Shown here: positions 16,138 to 24,063 of the stretch, one piece after another | Position numbering within the stretch: position 1 is the first letter of the stretch | Layout: every line of letters starts with the position of its first letter | From: Bacteroidota bacterium | GTDB taxonomy: Bacteria > Bacteroidota > Bacteroidia > Chitinophagales > Chitinophagaceae | Reading direction: 5' to 3' | DNA length: 64,000 nt | Assembly (NCBI GenBank): GCA_026391455.1 | Contig: JAPLEH010000009.1 | Coordinates: 33,064-97,063 of the forward strand | Made by a program: the position numbers and the translations under genes | Notes under the pieces: generated by a model | What the model was told of the DNA's origin: nothing | The model's input: the letters and a program-made list of their open reading frames with translations, nothing else | Databases searched by the model: none

Positions 16138-16160
16138 ACAAAGGCGGGTTTTTTGTTTTA
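16127..16160 (+). terminator. ilv attenuator (intrinsic terminator)
   Basis: AACCCGCCT (16127-16135) and AGGCGGGTT (16142-16150) form a perfect 9-bp stem with a six-base loop CCACAA, followed by a T-rich tail with a G inside. It lies between the leader peptide and ilvE with no gene of its own to end except the leader, so a role in attenuation is the simplest reading. Confidence 0.88.
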
Positions 16161-16264
16161 TTACCTCTCCAAACCCCTCCAAAAGAGGGACTGAAAGAGG
16201 CGCCGAATCAAAATAAGAATCTTAAACCTAAAATGAGCAAGATCTCCGGTTGTGGAGGAGATGC

Positions 16265-16275
16265 AAAGGAGGTGA
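16265..16275 (+). promoter_or_regulatory. Full-length Shine-Dalgarno site of ilvE
   Basis: AAAGGAGGTGA, the near-complete complement of the 16S rRNA 3' end, lies three bases before the ilvE ATG. Other genes in this window mostly start behind A-rich DNA without such a site, as is common in Bacteroidota, so it stands out and fixes the ilvE start. Confidence 0.7.
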
Positions 16276-16278
16276 ATT

Positions 16279-17175
16279 ATGTATTACAACAACGACACGA
16301 TCATTTATTTCAACGGGCAGTTTGTAAAAGCGGCTGAAGCAAAGACCGACCTGTACAGCCAGAGTCTTCACTATGGCTATGCTGTATTTGAAGGCATCCG
16401 CTCCTACCCTGTCAATGGCGGCACCAAAATGTTCAAAGGGGCGGAACATTATGACCGCTTACGCCGTTCGGCCCAAATGATGAAAATGCCTTTTCATTAT
16501 ACCACCGAACAACTGGTGGCATTGACGTATGAAGTACTGAAAAGAAACCAGTTCACCGATGCCTATATACGTCCCATTGTACTTTGTTCGCCGAATATGT
16601 CATTATCCAAAGGCAAAGAATGTTTTCTGGCTATCGAAACCTGGGAATGGACCAATGGATATATGAGCAACCAGATGAACATTATGACATCATCCTACCG
16701 CCGGCCAAACGCCGATGCCTTTCATGTGGAAGCCAAAGTAAGCGGACACTATGTCAATTCTATCCTCGCCTGCCAGGAAGCCAAAGACAATGGCTTCGAT
16801 GAAGCGCTGGTACTCGATTGCAACGGGTTTGTAGCGGAAAGTTCCGGTGCCAATATCTTTTACGAAAATGAAGGCATACTCTATACGGCACCAAAAGGAA
16901 ATATCCTTCCAGGTATCACGCGCGCCACCGTATTGGAATTATGTGAGGAACTGAATATACCCGTTGAAGAAAGATTTTTCAAACCCGAAGATATGCGCGG
17001 GGCAGATGCCGGATTCTTTTGTGGTACCGCCGCAGAAGTAGTGGCACTGAGTTCGCTGGACAACGTACCCTTCCGTAAAAAATGGGAAGATACATTCAGC
17101 TATACCATTCAACAGGCGTATAAAAATAAAGTAATGGAGAAACCCTATCTCCGGCTGGAGGAGAAAGTAGCCTGA
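16279..17175 (+). CDS. ilvE: Branched-chain amino acid aminotransferase
   Basis: The 298-residue fold-type IV PLP enzyme has the N-terminal HYGYAVFEGIRSY segment, an EAKVSGHYVNS segment whose Lys is the likely Schiff-base residue, the LVLDCNGFVAESSGANIF loop and a C-terminal GTAAEVVAL phosphate-binding region. It makes Leu, Ile and Val from their 2-oxo acids with glutamate. It is the first gene after the attenuator and thus the first to respond to it. It also closes the leucine pathway encoded just upstream. Confidence 0.95.
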   Translation: MYYNNDTIIYFNGQFVKAAEAKTDLYSQSLHYGYAVFEGIRSYPVNGGTKMFKGAEHYDRLRRSAQMMKMPFHYTTEQLVALTYEVLKRNQFTDAYIRPIVLCSPNMSLSKGKECFLAIETWEWTNGYMSNQMNIMTSSYRRPNADAFHVEAKVSGHYVNSILACQEAKDNGFDEALVLDCNGFVAESSGANIFYENEGILYTAPKGNILPGITRATVLELCEELNIPVEERFFKPEDMRGADAGFFCGTAAEVVALSSLDNVPFRKKWEDTFSYTIQQAYKNKVMEKPYLRLEEKVA

Positions 17176-17237
17176 TAAAGAAAATCACCCAATAGTACAA
17201 CAACGAATACATCACAGGCAATAACCCGTTGACAAAA

Positions 17238-18920
17238 ATGAAAGAACTCAATCAATACAGTAAAACGCTCACACAGGATGAAACACAGCCTGCTGCACAA
17301 GCCATGTATTATGCCATCGGCTTCAGTGAAAGTGATTTCTCCAAAGCACAGGTGGGAATCGTGAGTATGGGATGGGATGGCAACCCCTGTAATATGCACC
17401 TGAATGACCTGGCTACTACCGTAAAACAAAGTGTGAATGCCACGGAAGGATTATTAGGACTTCGCTTCTATACCATCGGTGTAAGTGATGGTATCAGCAT
17501 GGGTACCGATGGCATGCGTTACAGCCTCGTAAGCCGTGATGTGATCGCAGACAGTATAGAAACCAATGCAGGCGCCCAATACTATGATGCGATCATTGCC
17601 ATTCCCGGTTGCGATAAAAATATGCCCGGTGCCCTGATGGCCATGGGCCGGCTCAATCGTCCATCCCTTATGTTGTACGGAGGCACCATCGCACCCGGTC
17701 ATTATAAAGGCGAAGACCTGAACATCGTGAGTGCGTTCGAAGCATTGGGACAAAAGATCGCGGGCAACTTATCCGAAGGTGATTTCAAAGGCATCGTACA
17801 ACATGCCTGCCCCGGTGCCGGTGCCTGCGGTGGTATGTACACGGCCAATACCATGGCAGCAGCGATCGAAGCACTCGGTATGAGCTTACCCAATTCATCA
17901 TCCAATCCTGCATTGAGCGCCGACAAACAAAAAGAATGTGAAGCAGCTGGAGCAGCGATAAAGATCTTGTTGGAAAAAAATATTCGTCCTTCTGATATTA
18001 TGACACGTAAAGCATTTGAAAATGCCATTACCGTCATTATGGTATTGGGCGGAAGCACCAATGCGGTATTGCATTTGGTGGCCATGGCCAAAAGTATCGG
18101 TGTATCACTTACTCCGGATGACTTTCAAACCATCAGTGATCGCATTCCGGTATTGGCCGACTTTAAACCATCGGGCAAATACCTGATGGAAGATCTGCAC
18201 CGGCATGGTGGTGTGCCTTCGGTAATGAAATACCTGTTACAGAAAGGATGGCTGCATGGTGATTGCCTGACCGTAACCGGTAAAACAGTAGCTGAAAATC
18301 TGGCATTGGCACCTGAACTAGATTTTGATCAGCAACAGATCATTCGCCCCGCAGAAGATCCGATCAAAGCAACCGGACACCTGCAGATTCTCTATGGCAA
18401 TCTCGCCACCGGAGGAAGTGTGGCCAAGATATCCGGCAAAGAAGGTGAAAGATTTGAAGGCACGGCCCGTGTATTCGATGGAGAGAAAGATCTGATTCAT
18501 GGTTTGCAATCCGGTAAAGTAAAAGCAGGCGATGTGGTGGTGATCCGTTATATCGGTCCCAAAGGAGCACCCGGTATGCCGGAAATGCTGAAACCTACCG
18601 CTGCTATCATTGGAGCTGGATTGGGAAAATCCGTTGCTCTCATTACCGATGGCCGTTTCAGTGGCGGCACCCATGGATTTGTGGTGGGACATATCACTCC
18701 CGAAGCATATGATGGCGGTCTCATTGCATTGGTGAATGACGATGACCTGATTGAAATAGATGCCGTAAACAATACAATCACACTAAAAGTAAGTGAAGAA
18801 GAAATTGCCAAACGTAAAGCTGACTGGATACAACCACCGTTGAAAGCCACAAAGGGCGTATTATATAAATATGCAAAATCTGTACGCCCTGCCAATGAAG
18901 GCTGTGTAACGGATGAATGA
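17238..18920 (+). CDS. ilvD: Dihydroxy-acid dehydratase
   Basis: From ATG at 17238 (a TTG at 17229 is also in frame) the protein has 560 residues, the usual IlvD length. Iron-sulfur cluster Cys residues are visible in [15 protein letters not shown] and [12 protein letters not shown]. The C-terminal half has [14 protein letters not shown] with the catalytic Ser region. It dehydrates 2,3-dihydroxy acids in the third step of Ile and Val synthesis. It follows ilvE by 62 bases on the same strand. Confidence 0.96.
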   Translation: MKELNQYSKTLTQDETQPAAQAMYYAIGFSESDFSKAQVGIVSMGWDGNPCNMHLNDLATTVKQSVNATEGLLGLRFYTIGVSDGISMGTDGMRYSLVSRDVIADSIETNAGAQYYDAIIAIPGCDKNMPGALMAMGRLNRPSLMLYGGTIAPGHYKGEDLNIVSAFEALGQKIAGNLSEGDFKGIVQHACPGAGACGGMYTANTMAAAIEALGMSLPNSSSNPALSADKQKECEAAGAAIKILLEKNIRPSDIMTRKAFENAITVIMVLGGSTNAVLHLVAMAKSIGVSLTPDDFQTISDRIPVLADFKPSGKYLMEDLHRHGGVPSVMKYLLQKGWLHGDCLTVTGKTVAENLALAPELDFDQQQIIRPAEDPIKATGHLQILYGNLATGGSVAKISGKEGERFEGTARVFDGEKDLIHGLQSGKVKAGDVVVIRYIGPKGAPGMPEMLKPTAAIIGAGLGKSVALITDGRFSGGTHGFVVGHITPEAYDGGLIALVNDDDLIEIDAVNNTITLKVSEEEIAKRKADWIQPPLKATKGVLYKYAKSVRPANEGCVTDE

Positions 18921-18986
18921 TGCAGGTGTTAATGATTCGACTAAAATAGTTTGTAAAAAAATATTGTCAAGATAAAAATTGTGAAC

Positions 18987-20732
18987 ATGGATACACTGGA
19001 ATTATTTGCCGCCGAAAAAGCAACCACTACCCCGGTTGCCACCCGTGAACTGAGTGGCTCAGCAGCTGTGCTGGAGGCATTTATTGCAGAAGGGGTACAC
19101 ACGATATTTGGTTATCCCGGTGGTGCCATCATGCCCATCTATGATGCGTTATATGATTATCATGAAAAGCTGAATCATATTCTGGTGCGTCATGAGCAGG
19201 GAGCCATCCATGCAGCACAGGGCTTTGCACGTGCCAGTGGAAAAACAGGTGTGGTGTTTGCCACCAGTGGCCCCGGTGCCACCAACCTGGTAACCGGTCT
19301 TGCCGATGCCATGATCGATTCCACTCCGGTGGTATGTATCACAGGACAGGTGTATGCTCATTTACTGGGTACGGATGCGTTTCAGGAAACAGATGTGATC
19401 AATATCACGGCACCGGTTACTAAATGGAATTATCAAATAACCGATGCTAACGAGATACCTGCAGTATTGGCAAAAGCATTTTATATAGCCGGCAGTGGCC
19501 GTCCCGGTCCGGTATTGATCGACATTACCAAAAATGCACAGCTGCAGAAATTTGATTATGCCGGCTATGTGCCCTGCACACATATCCGCAGCTATCGGCC
19601 CAAACCCATAGTGAGAAAAGAATATATCGAAACAGCTGCTGAGATCATCAATGCAGCAGAAAAACCCTTTATCATATTCGGACAGGGTGTGTTACTCGGC
19701 AAAGCGGAAAAAGAATTCATACAATTCCTGGAAAAATCGGGTGCCCCTGCTGCATGGACCATCATGGGCATGAGTGCCATTCCCACCGACCATCCGCAGG
19801 CAACGGGGATGCTGGGTATGCATGGCAATTACGGCCCCAATGTACTCACCAATGAATGTGATGTACTGATCGCGGTCGGTATGCGCTTTGATGATCGTGT
19901 TACCGGACGCCTGGATAAATATGCCAAACAGGCAAAGATCATTCACCTGGACATCGACCCCTCAGAGATCGATAAGAATGTAAAGACCACAGTGGGCATC
20001 TGGGGAGATTGCAAAGAAACACTGCCGCTGCTTACATCCATGCTGAAACAAAAAGTATATCCGCAATGGTTGCAGCGTTTCAATGATTTCAAACAACAGG
20101 AAGAAGAGACCTGCATCATTCCGGAGATGAATCCGGACTCGGATATACTCTCCATGGCGGAAGTGATCAATGCACTGAATGAATGTACCGGTGGCAACGC
20201 GATCGTGGTAACCGATGTGGGACAGCACCAGATGGTTACCTGCCGCTATGCGAAATACAATACTTCCAAAAGTAATATCACCTCCGGTGGTCTGGGCACC
20301 ATGGGTTTTGCATTGCCCGCAGCCATCGGTGCCAGCTTTGGAGATCCGAACCGTGATGTAGTGGCCGTAATCGGTGATGGTGGCTTTCAGATGACGATAC
20401 AGGAACTCGGTACCATTATGCAAAGCGGTGCCAATGTAAAGATCATCATCCTCAATAATCAGTTTCTCGGCATGGTACGCCAATGGCAGCAACTCTTTCA
20501 CGATAAGCGTTACTCTTTCGTGGATATAGCCAGTCCCGATTTTGTAATGGTGGCCAAAGGCTATTCGATCGAAGGAAGAAAAGTGAGTGAACGTGCGGAA
20601 CTGAAAGTAGCACTGCAGCAAATGATGAAGCATCCCGGCAGTTACCTCCTTGAAGTAATGGTGGGCAAAGAAGACAACGTATTCCCGATGGTACCACAGG
20701 GATGCAGTGTATCAGAAATCAGACTTAAATAA
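18987..20732 (+). CDS. ilvB: Acetolactate synthase large (catalytic) subunit
   Basis: Read from ATG at 18987 (GTG at 18981 also possible), this 581-residue protein is a ThDP-dependent enzyme: GYPGGAIMPIYDAL near the start, RHEQGAIHAAQGFARASGK with the catalytic Glu, the FAD-binding middle domain, and the ThDP motif from GDGGFQMTIQELGT to LNNQFLGMVRQWQ. It condenses pyruvate with pyruvate or 2-oxobutyrate. The first 22 residues or so are low in similarity to the family and carry a TTTPVAT stretch. The regulatory subunit starts seven bases after its stop. Confidence 0.96.
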   Translation: MDTLELFAAEKATTTPVATRELSGSAAVLEAFIAEGVHTIFGYPGGAIMPIYDALYDYHEKLNHILVRHEQGAIHAAQGFARASGKTGVVFATSGPGATNLVTGLADAMIDSTPVVCITGQVYAHLLGTDAFQETDVINITAPVTKWNYQITDANEIPAVLAKAFYIAGSGRPGPVLIDITKNAQLQKFDYAGYVPCTHIRSYRPKPIVRKEYIETAAEIINAAEKPFIIFGQGVLLGKAEKEFIQFLEKSGAPAAWTIMGMSAIPTDHPQATGMLGMHGNYGPNVLTNECDVLIAVGMRFDDRVTGRLDKYAKQAKIIHLDIDPSEIDKNVKTTVGIWGDCKETLPLLTSMLKQKVYPQWLQRFNDFKQQEEETCIIPEMNPDSDILSMAEVINALNECTGGNAIVVTDVGQHQMVTCRYAKYNTSKSNITSGGLGTMGFALPAAIGASFGDPNRDVVAVIGDGGFQMTIQELGTIMQSGANVKIIILNNQFLGMVRQWQQLFHDKRYSFVDIASPDFVMVAKGYSIEGRKVSERAELKVALQQMMKHPGSYLLEVMVGKEDNVFPMVPQGCSVSEIRLK

Positions 20733-20739
20733 ATGATGT

Positions 20740-21330
20740 ATGAATAAGAGAGAATTTACAATCACCGTATATACCGAAAACCAGGTGGGGCTGCTCAACC
20801 GGATCGCGATCATCTTCTCCCGCAGAAAGATCAATATCGAAAGCCTGAATACCTCGCCTACAGAAGTGGAAAGTGTGCATCGCTTTACCATCGTGATAGA
20901 CGAAACAGAAGATGTAGTGCGCAAACTATGCCGGCAGATTGAGAAACAGGTGGAGGTGTTAAAAGCCTATTACAATACAGAAGACGAGATCGTATGGCAG
21001 GAACTGGCCCTGTACAAAGTAAGTACGGATGCCATTGCAGAAAAAGTAAAAGTGGAGCGCCTGCTTCGCGAATATGGTGCGAGAGCCGTGGCGATACGTA
21101 AAGATTATACAGTGTTTGAAACGACAGGACATCGGGCAGAAACAGACAACCTGATCAAAGCACTGGAGCCATATGGTCTTATTGAATTCGTTCGCAGCGC
21201 CCGTGTGGCCATCATCAAAGCCAGCAGCGGCTTCCACGACCGGCTCAAAGAATTTGAACAAAAAGAACCGGGTGAAGAAGTAATGGAAAATGAATACCTC
21301 GGGAAGAAAGAGGAAGTGTTTACGATGTGA
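20740..21330 (+). CDS. ilvN: Acetolactate synthase small (regulatory) subunit
   Basis: The 196-residue protein has an N-terminal ACT domain (about residues 4-75: FTITVYTENQVGLLNRIAII, then INIESLNTSPTEV) and a C-terminal ALS-small-subunit domain ending EFVRSARVAI, with an acidic tail of about 30 residues. In the family it activates IlvB and gives valine feedback. The length is between the short (IlvN, about 96) and long (IlvH, about 160) forms and is at the long end. Confidence 0.94.
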   Translation: MNKREFTITVYTENQVGLLNRIAIIFSRRKINIESLNTSPTEVESVHRFTIVIDETEDVVRKLCRQIEKQVEVLKAYYNTEDEIVWQELALYKVSTDAIAEKVKVERLLREYGARAVAIRKDYTVFETTGHRAETDNLIKALEPYGLIEFVRSARVAIIKASSGFHDRLKEFEQKEPGEEVMENEYLGKKEEVFTM

Positions 21331-21337
21331 AGAGAGA

Positions 21338-21509
21338 AAGTCGGAAAGACGGAAAGTCCGAGAGTCCGGAAGACCGACGTGTCCGCCGTGGCGGAAAGGC
21401 CGAGAGTCGGACAGTTAGAAAGTCCGCTATTGCGCAGAGACAAACCTAAAACTTACAACCTACAACTTAGAACTTAAAACCTAAAACTTACAACTTAAAA
21501 CCTAAAAAC
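21338..21509 (+). repeat. Degenerate 8-bp then 7-bp tandem repeats between ilvN and ilvC
   Basis: The first part (about 21338-21420) repeats variants of GAAAGTCG/GAGAGTCC with a period of eight. The second (21444-21509) is nine units of a 7-bp consensus (A/C/G)AACYTA, running to within two bases of the ilvC ATG. No gene is present. The array lies inside what is otherwise a compact operon. Confidence 0.75.
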
Positions 21510-21510
21510 A

Positions 21511-22641
21511 ATGGCAAAACTAAACTTCGGCGGCGTGGAAGAAAACGTAGTAACCCGGGAAGAATTTCCCCTCCAAAAAGCGCAACAGGTACTGCAAAAT
21601 GAAACGGTGGCGGTAATCGGTTATGGTGTACAGGGCCCCGGACAGGCATTGAACCAAAAAGACAATGGCATCAATGTGATCGTCGGTCAGCGGAAAAATT
21701 CAAAAACATGGGATAAAGCAGTACGCGATGGATTTGTACCCGGTGAAACACTGTTTGAAATTGAAGAAGCCCTGGAGCGCGGTACGATCATCTGTTATCT
21801 GCTGAGTGATGCCGCACAGATAGCGTTATGGCCTACGGTAGAAAAACATCTCACACCCGGCAAAGCCTTATACTTCTCTCATGGCTTTGGTATTACGTTC
21901 AATGAACAGACCGGCATCATGCCACCCAAAGATGTGGATGTGTTCTTAGTAGCTCCCAAAGGAAGTGGCACATCACTTCGCAGAATGTTCCTGCAGGGAA
22001 GAGGGCTCAACAGTTCCTATGCGATCTACCAGGATGCCACCGGCCGCGCCTTTGAACGTGTGATCGCACTGGGCATTGCCGTAGGCAGTGGTTATTTATT
22101 CGAAACGGATTTCCGCAAAGAAGTGTATAGCGATCTTACCGGTGAAAGAGGAACGCTCATGGGTGCTATTCAGGGCATCTTTGCCGCACAATATCAGGTA
22201 CTGCGTGACAGGGGCCACTCTCCTTCTGAAGCGTTCAATGAAACGGTGGAAGAACTGACCCAATCACTCATGCCGCTCGTAGCAGAGAATGGTATGGACT
22301 GGATGTATGCGAATTGCTCCACTACGGCACAACGCGGCGCTTTGGATTGGTGGAAAAAATTCAGGGATGCAACAGCTCCGGTATTCAATGAATTGTACGA
22401 CAGCGTAGCGAGCGGTAAAGAATCACAACGTTCGATTGACAGCAACAGTAAAGCTGATTACCGCGAAAAACTGGAAGAAGAACTGAAAGAACTCCGTGAA
22501 AGTGAATTGTGGCAGGCAGGTAAAACAGTAAGAAGTCTTCGTCCGGAAAATCAACCCAAAGCAGAACCGGCCAAACCCGCTGCATCGTCCCTTAAGGATG
22601 TGTTCAGCAAACTGACATTGAAATCTGAATCAGTAGGATAA
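21511..22641 (+). CDS. ilvC: Ketol-acid reductoisomerase, class I-like with a C-terminal extension
   Basis: The 376-residue protein has the Rossmann motif IGYGVQGPGQALN (about 36-48), a cofactor loop around VGQRKNSKTW, and acidic metal ligands in DLTGERGTLMGAIQG and the following helix (FNETVEELTQ). It carries out the isomerisation and NADPH reduction of acetohydroxy acids. Class I enzymes are about 330-350 residues and class II about 490; this one matches class I but carries an extra Lys/Pro/Ala-rich tail of about 35 residues (from RPENQPKAEPAKPAA on). The role of the tail is unknown. Confidence 0.94.
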   Translation: MAKLNFGGVEENVVTREEFPLQKAQQVLQNETVAVIGYGVQGPGQALNQKDNGINVIVGQRKNSKTWDKAVRDGFVPGETLFEIEEALERGTIICYLLSDAAQIALWPTVEKHLTPGKALYFSHGFGITFNEQTGIMPPKDVDVFLVAPKGSGTSLRRMFLQGRGLNSSYAIYQDATGRAFERVIALGIAVGSGYLFETDFRKEVYSDLTGERGTLMGAIQGIFAAQYQVLRDRGHSPSEAFNETVEELTQSLMPLVAENGMDWMYANCSTTAQRGALDWWKKFRDATAPVFNELYDSVASGKESQRSIDSNSKADYREKLEEELKELRESELWQAGKTVRSLRPENQPKAEPAKPAASSLKDVFSKLTLKSESVG

Positions 22642-22650
22642 ACAAAAAGT

Positions 22651-23907
22651 ATGAATCAATCCGGTGTGATAAATGTGCAGCCCGATTTTGCATCTGCTTA
22701 CCAGCGGTTGAAAAAGATCGTAACCCGTACGCCCCTGACGTACAATATCAGTCTCTCTAAAAAGTATAACTGTCATGTATACCTGAAAAGAGAGGATCTG
22801 CAAATTGTACGTTCGTATAAACTGCGGGGAGCATACAATATGATGAGTTCCCTGCCACAGTCGCAATTAGAACAGGGAGTCGTATGCGCCAGCGCGGGCA
22901 ATCATGCACAGGGATTTGCCTACAGTTGCCGTAAACTGGGCGTTAAAGGCACGGTATTCATGCCGGTGATCACACCCAAACAAAAAGTAAAACAAACAAG
23001 AATGTTTGGGGAGCAGTTCATCGAAGTCATTCTCTCCGGAGACACCTTTGATGACTGTGCCATTGCTGCAAAAAAATTCACTGCTGATCATAACATGGTA
23101 TTCATACCACCCTTCGATGATATGCGTATCATCGAAGGACAGGGCACCGTGGGTGTGGAGATACTGGAAGACCTTTCCGAAGTAGATTACCTTTTTACAC
23201 CGGTAGGTGGTGGCGGACTGAGCGCAGGAGTAGGCACTTATTTTAAAACCTATTCACCACACACCAAGATCATCGGTACCGAGCCCGAAGGAGCTCCATC
23301 TATGTATGAAGCCATGAAAGCGGGTCATCCGGTCACACTCGATCATATCGATCGGTTTGTGGATGGGGCAGCCGTAAAACGGGTAGGCGATCTAACCTTC
23401 CGTATTTGTAAAGATGTATTGGATCATATGCACCTCGTTCCGGAAGGAAAAGTATGCTCCACGATCTTAAAATTATACAATGAAGATGCAATCGTGGCTG
23501 AACCCGCCGGTGCGCTGTCCATTGCCGCTTTGGATGATTTCGCAGAAGTGATACAGGGAAAGAATGTGGTGTGCATTGTAAGCGGGAGCAACAATGATAT
23601 TGACCGGATGCAGGAAATAAAGGAACGCAGTCTGCAGTACGAAGGTTTGAAACATTATTTTCTTATCAGCTTTGCACAACGTCCGGGTGCGTTGAAAGAA
23701 TTTGTAAACAATGTACTGGGACCTACCGACGATATCACCCGTTTTGAATATATGCAGAAGACAAATAAAGAGAACGGTCCGGCATTGGTGGGAGTGGAAT
23801 TGCAACAGCCTGCCGACTATGAACAACTGTTGAACAAAATGAAATTATCCAATATCAGTTTTTCGGAAATCAACAAGAACGACCAGTTGTTTGGATATTT
23901 AGTATAA
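22651..23907 (+). CDS. ilvA: Threonine ammonia-lyase (threonine dehydratase), biosynthetic type
   Basis: The 418-residue fold-type II PLP protein has the Schiff-base segment REDLQIVRSYKLRGAYN (Lys in SYKLRGA, about residue 57), SAGNHAQGFAY, and the phosphate-binding GGGGLSAGV. The last 80 or so residues (from KHYFLISFAQRPGALKEF) form an ACT-like regulatory domain. It makes 2-oxobutyrate from threonine for isoleucine synthesis and is the last gene of the ilv run, nine bases after ilvC. The regulatory domain suggests isoleucine feedback and a biosynthetic role. Confidence 0.93.
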   Translation: MNQSGVINVQPDFASAYQRLKKIVTRTPLTYNISLSKKYNCHVYLKREDLQIVRSYKLRGAYNMMSSLPQSQLEQGVVCASAGNHAQGFAYSCRKLGVKGTVFMPVITPKQKVKQTRMFGEQFIEVILSGDTFDDCAIAAKKFTADHNMVFIPPFDDMRIIEGQGTVGVEILEDLSEVDYLFTPVGGGGLSAGVGTYFKTYSPHTKIIGTEPEGAPSMYEAMKAGHPVTLDHIDRFVDGAAVKRVGDLTFRICKDVLDHMHLVPEGKVCSTILKLYNEDAIVAEPAGALSIAALDDFAEVIQGKNVVCIVSGSNNDIDRMQEIKERSLQYEGLKHYFLISFAQRPGALKEFVNNVLGPTDDITRFEYMQKTNKENGPALVGVELQQPADYEQLLNKMKLSNISFSEINKNDQLFGYLV

Positions 23908-24063
23908 GCTGATTAGTCTATTGATTTTGTGGATAAATACATATTCAATCCAATAACCAATTGAAAGATTTTTAGTAATTTCAAACGGTTCGCTTGCTAT
24001 ACGAAATATGATGCGGAATGTTTCAAACTCATTCCTATTATTTCATTAAACGATTAACTACCA

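Noticed and set aside
15888..16139. Minus-strand frame across the ilv leader
   Set aside because: It runs opposite to the leader peptide and terminator and its sequence is explained by the antisense of the Ile/Val codons.
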